NCBI RefSeq assembly: GCF_026262505.1
Contig: NC_067207.1
Coordinates: 8,028,082 to 8,092,081, forward strand
Source: Trichomonas vaginalis G3
Taxonomy: Eukaryota; Parabasalia; Trichomonadida; Trichomonadidae
Reading direction: 5' to 3'
Length of the DNA stretch: 64,000 bases
Under the pieces are notes generated by a model. It had not been told where the DNA came from, made no database searches, and saw only the letters and a list, made by a program, of their open reading frames with translations. Both the position numbers and the translations under genes were made by a program. Of this stretch, positions 1 to 6,743 are shown one piece after another; within the stretch, counting starts at the first letter, position 1, and each line of letters starts with the position of its first letter.

Positions 1-155
1 TTTGCTTTATGAAAATATTTAGGTTCAGCAAAGACTGCTATTCTATAACATTTTCCATTGTTTGTGTAAAGAACTATTCTGTCAATGTATTTGTATTGTT
101 TGTGTGTGTAAACTTTGTTTTGCTTCAATTCGAAGAGATATCTGAATACGTCCAT
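1..155 (-). CDS. Maverick-associated 139-aa protein, 5' part only
   Basis: This is the first ~51 codons of the gene seen complete at 14701-15120. The minus-strand ATG is at 155-153 and the gene runs off the left edge of the window. It lies head to head with the 193-aa gene at 174, with only 18 bp between the two start codons. Confidence 0.6.
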   Translation of the reverse strand, partial: MDVFRYLFELKQNKVYTHKQYKYIDRIVLYTNNGKCYRIAVFAEPKYFHKA

Positions 156-173
156 CTTTTTATTCTAAGTAAA

Positions 174-755
174 ATGTCATTTCCGAAAAATAGAAGTGTA
201 AGTGTTTCAAAAGGTTTAATGGCGGTGGCAGATGTGAAGTTAAATTCACCAACTCAAACAAACAGTCAAAGTGTTGTTGTCAATGTCAAAGACAGAGATG
301 TTGAAGTGGGGAAACCATACGAAGACGAAGATGGTATAACAATAGTTCCTGTAAAAGAACAACCAACATATCCTGAAGTTAGCAGAGACTTAAGTTCTGT
401 TGCAGATATTCGAAACGACTACCAACAACTGAAAGACAAACTTAAAACTCAGGAGAAGATTTGTCAAGCTTTAAGTATAATGTTAAACTTGGTCGAACAC
501 AACCCTGTAAAAGTGAACTCATATGTCATTGCACCTCATGAAGTTTTGAAAGAACTATTGAAACTTTTGACAGAGGCAGACGATATAAACATCAAAGAAA
601 TAGAACCCGACATTAGTTGCTGTGGTGTTTCATATAATGTCATTGACAAGATATACGTTATGAAAGGAGGTGAAACGTTGAACTTAAAATATAGTTTCCC
701 AGACGTTATAAAAATATTTGACGACCACAACATTTCATTAAAATTTATTTGCTAA
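174..755 (+). CDS. Maverick-associated 193-aa protein of unknown function
   Basis: I do not recognise this protein. The frame is open from position 9, but I chose the ATG at 174 (protein begins MSFPKNRSVS). The upstream 165 bp is the antisense of the divergent 139-aa gene, and no other start fits the tight spacing. The N-terminal ~75 residues are polar and probably disordered. A probable coiled coil follows at about residues 80-110 (DIRNDYQQLKDKLKTQEKI). A mixed alpha/beta C-terminal part contains a CC pair in DISCCGVSYN. There is no signal peptide or membrane segment. The stop lies 4 bp before the 268-aa probable capsid gene, so it probably belongs to the same virion-related module. A structural or assembly role is inference. 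Confidence 0.7.
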   Translation: MSFPKNRSVSVSKGLMAVADVKLNSPTQTNSQSVVVNVKDRDVEVGKPYEDEDGITIVPVKEQPTYPEVSRDLSSVADIRNDYQQLKDKLKTQEKICQALSIMLNLVEHNPVKVNSYVIAPHEVLKELLKLLTEADDINIKEIEPDISCCGVSYNVIDKIYVMKGGETLNLKYSFPDVIKIFDDHNISLKFIC

Positions 756-759
756 GTAA

Positions 760-1566
760 ATGGCAGAAGACATAATGGTTTATACTATTACGACTAAAAA
801 CCCTGAGTCATATAATTCTATAACAACAAACTTACAAAGTCCTCAAGGACGATATTGTAAACTAACCTTAAACACAATGACGACTAAAGCCTGTTTTGCT
901 CTTTTGACACCAGAAGACTTTATTGTTGTGAATGGTAAAAAATACTCCTTTGAAGATACTTACTCAGATATACCACCAACAGGTTTTGTTGACTTATTTA
1001 ATACTTTAAGGACGGGTGTAACATGTGCTGCAACTAGAGCAGGTTTCATTATGTTTGGATGTCCGACTGAGTTTACTATAAACGATATGAGTTATAATAC
1101 AAAACTTATATCTGGTTTTTACTACCAACAGTTTCCTATAACAGGAAAAGGTGTCATACAAGGAATGTCTGTTCCATTGACTTTAAGCACACCAATCTTA
1201 TATATTGTTTCAAACTTAGGTTCAAAGTGTTATTCGAATGTCGACAGAAACTATTATGACCAAAAGATACTTATGCGTATAAACAATACTTTCTCTGCTG
1301 GTTTGCCTATTGTTCATTCGAATGCAGAGTTTTCAGCTTTAGTAAACTCAAACACTTTAGCAAACATAAACTTAACCTTAGTTGACGCAAACTTTGTTCC
1401 TGTAAAACTTTTATGTCCTATGTATTTGTCAATGACGGCAGAAAGTTTCGAATTGGAAGATGCAACTGGTGAAAGTATTGTATTACAAGAACAACTTCAA
1501 CAACAAATAGCTCAAGAACAACAAATGCAACAAATGGAACAAATGGAACAACAAGCTCAAGAATAA
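760..1566 (+). CDS. Probable Maverick/Polinton minor capsid (penton-like) protein
   Basis: This 268-aa protein begins MAEDIMVYTITTKNPESYNS. The sequence from about residue 1 to 230 is rich in short alternating hydrophobic stretches typical of a beta-sandwich, and about 35 residues at the C-terminus are Gln/Glu/Met-rich (QEQQMQQMEQMEQQAQE). Polintons encode a single jelly-roll minor capsid protein (PX) near the double jelly-roll major capsid protein (PY). The size, beta-rich character and position downstream of the 535-aa probable major capsid fit that role. No diagnostic motif was available by eye, so this is an inference from context. The start is the ATG four bases after the previous stop. 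A TCATTA motif at 735-740 could be its initiator element. Confidence 0.55.
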   Translation: MAEDIMVYTITTKNPESYNSITTNLQSPQGRYCKLTLNTMTTKACFALLTPEDFIVVNGKKYSFEDTYSDIPPTGFVDLFNTLRTGVTCAATRAGFIMFGCPTEFTINDMSYNTKLISGFYYQQFPITGKGVIQGMSVPLTLSTPILYIVSNLGSKCYSNVDRNYYDQKILMRINNTFSAGLPIVHSNAEFSALVNSNTLANINLTLVDANFVPVKLLCPMYLSMTAESFELEDATGESIVLQEQLQQQIAQEQQMQQMEQMEQQAQE

Positions 1567-1596
1567 AAAAATATTTTTTTTTATTTTTATAAAAAA

Positions 1597-3693
1597 ATGT
1601 ACAGAATAGATGTTTCAGATTTTTATGACTTCCAAGCATTCAGAAATATGTGTCCATTTCGAGACTATAACAAAGCAGTCGAGAATTTGAAACGTTTAGT
1701 CATTTATGTTGACTCTGCCCCAGAATGTTATGTCATGAAAGAATGGGATGTTGTCTTTAACAAACCAAGAGCAACAATAGTGTCTGAACAAGAATGTAGA
1801 CAGAAACTTAAGAAAATAAAAGTTGTACAAGTTGGAAGGAAGATGTTAGATGCTTGGGATATCTTATTGTCAAAGTTAGAAGATTTTTCAGTTCGAGGTA
1901 TAAAGTTCTATACACCATCTCCAAACTTCTATTCTATCTTCACTGGATATAAATACGAACAAGTAGAATGGACTTTCAAAGTTAACGCTCCAGAGGATCA
2001 TAATAAGACAAAGTTACTTGTTGTTGTTGAGTTCGCCGCCAATCATAAATCCAACTTAGGTACCGGTAATGTTACATATTCTTCCACAGTCCCCACACCA
2101 GTTATCGAGAGTGTTCTTTACAACGATGGCAACGAAGTAATTTCAGGCAATATACACAGCCAAAATCATACTCGAAACAGCTTAAATATTACAAAGACAT
2201 ATTATCTCTTTGCAACAGAAAGCAAGCTTCCACGCCTCTGTCACTAGCGTCAAAACATCACAAAATGTTTAACTGCAACAGCCGTAGCAAGCGAACAAGA
2301 CAGAATGGACTTTCAAAGTTAACGCTCCAGAGGATCATAATAAGACAAAGTTACTTGTTGTTGTTGAGTTCGCCGCCAATCATAATCCGACTTAGGTACC
2401 GGCAATGTTACATATTCTGACACACTCTCCACACCAGTTATCGATAGAGTTCTTTACAACGATGGCAACGAAGTAATTTCAGGCAATATACACAGCCAAA
2501 ATCATACTCAAACAGGCTTAAATATTACAAAGACATATTATCTCTTTGCAACAGAAAGCAAGCTTCCAGCGCCTCTGTCACTAGCGTCAAAACATCACAA
2601 AATGTTAGCACTGCAACAGCCGTAGCAAGCACGAACAAGACAGAATGGACTTTCAAAGTTAACGCTCCAGAGGATCATAATAAGACAAAGTTACTTGTTG
2701 TTGTTGAGTTCGCCGCCAATCATACATCCGAGTTAGGTACCGGCAATGTTACATATTCTGACACACTCTCCACACCAGTTATCGATAGAGTTCTTTACAA
2801 CGATGGCAACGAAGTAATTTCAGGCAATTTATACTCAGCCAAAATCATACTCAAAAGCTTAAAATTACAAAGACATATTATCTCTTTGCAACAGAAAGCA
2901 AGCTTCCAGCGCCTCTGTCACTAGCGTCAAAACATCACAAAATGTTAGCACTGCAACAGCCGTAGCAAGCACGAACAAGACAGAATGGACTTTCAAAGTT
3001 AACGCTCCAGAGGATCATAATAAGACAAAGTTACTTGTTGTTGTTGAGTTCGCCGCCAATCATACATCCGAGTTAGGTACCGGCAATGTTACATATTCTC
3101 TTGGAAAGTCTCCATATTTATCTGCGCCAACTGTTGTTGCTGAAAATCATACAGGACCATTCAAGGCCGGTGAATATATTCCAGTTAAAGTTACATTACA
3201 ACACTTTGAGGCAAAGACAGGAAACTTCCAATATAGATTCTATGCAGATCAGAAATGGATAGATCTCCCAGACGACAATGTAACTGAAGTAGAAACCCCA
3301 TCTGCAATTAAGAAATTACATGCCGACGAAGGCAAAACATATCTACTCAACATTCCAGCTCCAAAGTATGAAGATATCAAAGAAGATGGGAAAGTTAAAC
3401 TTCAAATTAGGTTAGCTGGATCCAAAGATCAAGCTCAATCCAATATCATTGAAACAGAGGTTTCACTTCAGAAACAACAATACGTTGCACCAAGCCCTGA
3501 TGATTCCAAGCCAACTCCAACACCTGAAAATAGTGGACTTACTGGTGGACAGAAGGCTGGTATTGTTATTGGCGTTCTTCTTGCTGTTATCCTTATTATT
3601 CTCATCATCTACTTCGTTTTCTGCAGGAAACCATCTAAAGATAAATCATCATCTGATATCCAAGATGATTCCGGCTCCGGTGTTAATGTGTAA
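1597..3693 (+). pseudogene. Chimeric gene: Maverick 5' frame fused to repeat-bearing surface protein (frameshifted)
   Basis: The first ~123 codons (MYRIDVSDFYDFQAF...) belong to the Maverick module and follow the 268-aa gene after a 30 bp AT-rich gap. At about 1966 the frame passes into extracellular-type repeats that each start EWTFKVNAPEDHNKTKLL and contain many N-X-S/T sequons. Repeats start at about 1966, 2303, 2643 and 2983. The spacings are 337, 340 and 340 bp against 345 bp in the intact copy, so the frame shifts in each repeat and the first open stretch ends at 2247. The frame is open again for the last ~230 codons, which encode a Pro-rich stalk, a transmembrane helix (GIVIGVLLAVILIILIIYFV) and a short Ser/Asp tail ending GVNV. 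The indels could be true decay or consensus errors in collapsed repeats. No signal peptide is visible at the Maverick-derived N-terminus. Confidence 0.7.
1966..3100 (+). repeat. 345-bp coding repeats of the surface protein, about 3.4 copies
   Basis: Each repeat carries the core gaatggactttcaaagtta and a GTGNVTYS segment. Two sequence types alternate between copies of the gene. One type reads HKSNLGTGNVTYSS and the other HTSELGTGNVTYSD. This copy mixes both types and contains short deletions in the middle of each unit. Confidence 0.85.
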
Positions 3694-3939
3694 TTTAATT
3701 TAATTAAGGATGTCAATTTGGAAGAAAAGTGAGAAAATTCCTAAAATGCTAAAAATGAATTTTCCAAACGTACTTTTTTATCTCATTTTTTTGATTTTGA
3801 AAAAAATTTGGAGAGAAGAACTCTTCGTTTTTGAATTTTGTCACGATGGTTTTAAAGTATAGGGTGTCCAAAGGTGTGTTTAGCACAAACCTGAATACTG
3901 CGAATAGAAATAAACAAGTTACATATATATAAAGTTTAT

Positions 3940-5866
3940 TTAAATATAATCACCATTGGATTCAATCACGCGTTCGCAGCGATCGATCCAGGCTTGAAAG
4001 ACACGCTTTAAATCATCATGAGAAAATTGCTCAAATTGCTCTCTTACAAAATTTTCAAGATCATCTGGACTCGCGAATTCGCGTCCTTCAGCTCTCTTTT
4101 TTAGCGTGCCGAATAAATAAAAGTCAGAGGGTGCAATATCAGGTGAATAAATTGGGTTTGGAACAACTTTGACATTGTTTTCCACCAAGTAATTCATTAC
4201 CTTATGACTTTTGTGAACTCTTGAATTATCAAAATGAATTGCAAACTTTTGTTTTTGTTGTTTGGATTTCTCAAACTCATCAGAATTGATAATTTGAGTA
4301 AGAACATTGTCAATTAGATACTGAGCATTCATCGTATTAGGTTTTTGAAGAATATCAATTGCGATGATGTCATTTACGCCCCAAAAAACCGACAACATCA
4401 TCATTGGTGTGTCAATTTTTTTCTTCGGGAATGTTTGCGGATTTTTCTCGTAAACGAAAAAGGGGATTTGACGGAGTCAAATCCCCGCTCGCAAAAAGTG
4501 GACTTTACATGTCAAATTTTATATGCATGTAATGTCCACTTTTATGAGTTTTAGGAAGGAATTGGAAGCCATGAGTTACTGACATTTCATCAGTATCTCA
4601 TAGCCTCCAATTCCTTCTTAAAATGGGAGAAACTTTGTCCGAATAGTTTAACATTCGGACAAAGTTTCTCCCATTTTAAGAAGGAATTGGAGGGTAAGAG
4701 ATATACCATATGAATGTATATCTCTTACCCTCCAATTCCTTCTAGAAAGTGTCCAAACTTTGGGTTAATTGCAAACTATTAACCCAAAGTTTGGACACTT
4801 TCAAGTGGAGATGGAAGGCTTTGGGGTATATATTAATACAATATACCTCAAAGCCTTCCATCTCCACTACAAATGGGAGAAACTTTGTCCGAATAGTTTA
4901 ACATTCGGACAAAGTTTCTCCCATCTTTCAATGTAATTGCTACCTGTGAGGTACTGACTTGAAGTCAGTGCTTCACAGGTAGCAATATCCAAAAATTTAA
5001 AAACATTTTATCAGTTCGTTAAAGAACTAGAGCCTCCTAGGTACTGAACCAGAATCAGTGCCTAGGGGACTCTAGTGATCTATATAAATCTGAGAAACTT
5101 TGAGGAAATTGTTCGACATTTCCTCAAAGTTTCTCAGCAATTTAGCGAGGAATGTTCGTTATCGTGTAGATATTTATAATATATACATGATAACAAACAT
5201 TCCCGCTAAAAGATGTAAAATCTTATAAGAAATGATTGCAAAAGAATAACAAATTGCAACAAATTTTATATGAAACTGAACCTTATGAGGTAGTGATTCA
5301 AGATCACCGCCTCATAAGATTCAGTTTCAATCTCAAGTATCTCAAAAGTAAGGCTCTATTTTTTGCCATGTAAAGTGTCACTTTACTGTCAAACCGTTTT
5401 TATCGTTTTCGTTTACAACATTTTCATCCTTCGGGATCCATATGATTTTGGCTTCTGTTGCATATTGAAACCAAGACTCGTCCCCTGTTACTAAAAAGCG
5501 AAACTTCTTGGATTGATACGCACCCAATATAGAGAGGAGCTCTTTCGAAGATTGGACTCTAGATTTTTTTTGAACTGAATTAAGGTTGTGCGGAACCCAA
5601 CGTGTATACGCTAGTTTGTAGTTCAAATAATTGTGCAGATAATAACTGACTGTTGTACGTGGTATCTTTGTCATCTCCTCTATCCTTCTAAGTGATGCTC
5701 TTGGGTCTTCATCTAGCGCTTGAAGAATTGCTTTGATTTTTCTTTGATCCGGCGATTTTTTGTCAATTTTTATGATGGGCGCCTTTTTGTTCATGAAGTG
5801 ATACATCCTAACATGATACGTTACAGTGGAATAGCTAGGAGCATCCATACCGAAGCATTTTACCAA
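3940..5866 (-). pseudogene. Mariner transposase, split by hairpin array
   Basis: The N-terminal half (5866-5378) has a helix-turn-helix-like region (SLRRIEEMTKIPRTTVSYYL) and the first catalytic Asp in TGDESWFQYA. The C-terminal half (open from about 4476 to 3940, ATG at 4404) has MLSVFWGV, the second Asp in HFDNSRVH, and the third in YSPDIAPSDFYLF. There are 34 residues between the last two, matching the mariner D,D34D signature. The halves are in different frames with ~0.9 kb of hairpins between them, so no single frame gives an intact enzyme. Counting both halves gives about 108 residues between the first two Asp residues, against about 92 in well-studied mariners. Some flanking codons therefore probably belong to the insertion. 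A second upstream frame (6045-5860) overlaps the N-terminus, suggesting a further frameshift near 5870. Confidence 0.85.
4462..5386. repeat. Array of about 14 tandem hairpins inside the mariner
   Basis: Successive inverted repeats fill the stretch almost without spacers: 4462-4486, 4494-4543, 4553-4619, 4619-4678, 4679-4743, 4745-4802, 4804-4868, 4873-4924, 4936-4986, 5026-5076, 5090-5137, 5141-5210, 5271-5329 and 5370-5386. The stems at 4619, 4679, 4745, 4873 and 5090 are perfect over 26, 27, 25, 22 and 20 bp, with 8-11 nt loops. The others have one to several mismatches, mostly transitions. The hairpins at 4619 and 4873 share the same stem and loop. Stems at 4619, 4745, 4873 and 5090 share an AAACTTTG core. 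Stems at 4553, 4936, 5026 and 5271 share a variant of GAGGTACTGA. No coding potential is apparent and I do not recognise the structure. Confidence 0.85.
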
Positions 5867-6203
5867 TGTCTCGTAGATTTTTTTACAGTCTTTGCATTTT
5901 TTGCAAGAGCGAGGATGTTTTCTTTATGATTCATTAAAAAAATGAAAAAAATCCCGCCAAAATTTCCCGCGAAACCGCCTCTTGTCTCAAAATTCATTTT
6001 ATATCCCGGCATGGCGCCAAAATACAACATACTCATCATATACATATATTCATATTTTTTATTATATATTTATAATCAGCATATATCTCCTTTAATAGTC
6101 TCATATAGAGCGCTGTGCTAAACGCACCTTTGGACACCCTATATATTATACACATGTATTGATATTACTATTTTTGTATATTTTAAGAGAAAATTATATT
6201 CTC

Positions 6204-6322
6204 CTAAAGTGAAAACAATTTTCCAAATTGCAGCTCCTTCAAAGATTTCTGAAGACTCAACGGTTAAAATTACAGTTTCTATCACAGATCCAGCTGGTCA
6301 AACTGCTACCTCTTTATATTAA
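6204..6322 (+). pseudogene. Broken 3' end of a surface-type gene
   Basis: An open stretch ends in a stop at 6320-6322 and translates to a beta-rich tail that includes FQIAAPSKISEDSTVKITVS and GQTATSLY. It loosely resembles the FKVNAP...VVVEFA...GNVTY core of the neighbouring surface-protein repeats. It has no start codon, and its upstream side runs into the mariner end at 6139. It is probably a remnant of a related Ig-like-domain gene. Confidence 0.45.
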
Positions 6323-6743
6323 TATAATATTTATTTTGATATATTTTTTAGTTTAACTTTTTTTCTTTGATAAATATTTTATTTTATATTTTAAACCCTT
6401 TATTTTTTAATTAAATCATGTCTTGTAAATCAAATTACAACATGGCAAACTTTTGATTCGATATATATAGTTTACGTAACAAGTGATAGCTCCATTAGAA
6501 AGCTGAGTTTTGAAAATTACAATACATAGCATATCATTTCCAGACTTTCCCACTTTATTTTTTTTTTATTTTTTTTTAAAATGTTTCGTAATTTCAGGAT
6601 GCTTTTCCCCTTTAACTTTGTTAAATGCGTAATTTTTTTCTATCTGACAACTGGCTTGAAAGATCATTGAAAATGCGATATAAACAATTTCATTTTTTTT
6701 CGACTTTTTTTTATAAATAAAGAAAATAAATATACAAATAAAA
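6323..6743. other. AT-rich intergenic stretch
   Basis: This is the shared 3' flank between the broken gene end and the convergent WDR11-like gene. It has long T and A runs and no open frame or RNA gene that I can recognise. Confidence 0.6.

Larger units (their letters stand above)
3862..6139 (-). mobile_element. Mariner-family DNA transposon with internal hairpin insertion
   Basis: Terminal inverted repeats of about 25 bp begin gggtgtccaaaggtg and are flanked by TA target duplications at 3860-3861 and 6140-6141. The inside encodes a mariner transposase on the minus strand in two separated halves. At 2,278 bp the element is about 0.95 kb longer than a usual ~1.3 kb mariner. The excess is the hairpin array at 4462-5386. 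The element sits between the 3' end of the surface-protein gene and a broken gene end at 6204. Confidence 0.9.

Noticed and set aside
9-173. 55-codon N-terminal extension of the 193-aa gene
   Set aside because: The open stretch is antisense to the 5' end of the divergent 139-aa gene and has no independent support. The ATG at 174 fits the compact layout.
3449-3703. 84-codon frame with a hydrophobic run (also at 20515, 35472 and 50751)
   Set aside because: It is an alternative-frame shadow of the transmembrane end of the surface-protein gene.
4345-4554. 69-codon frame reading from the transposase into the hairpins
   Set aside because: It is antisense to the transposase C-terminal half and runs through the palindromes. 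No recognisable protein.
4462-5386. CRISPR array
   Set aside because: The units are individual hairpins of different sequence and length, not identical direct repeats with unique spacers. The context is a eukaryotic mariner and no cas genes are present.
6323-6743. tRNA or other structured RNA gene in the intergenic region
   Set aside because: The stretch is homopolymer-rich A/T with no cloverleaf arms or internal promoter boxes that I could find.
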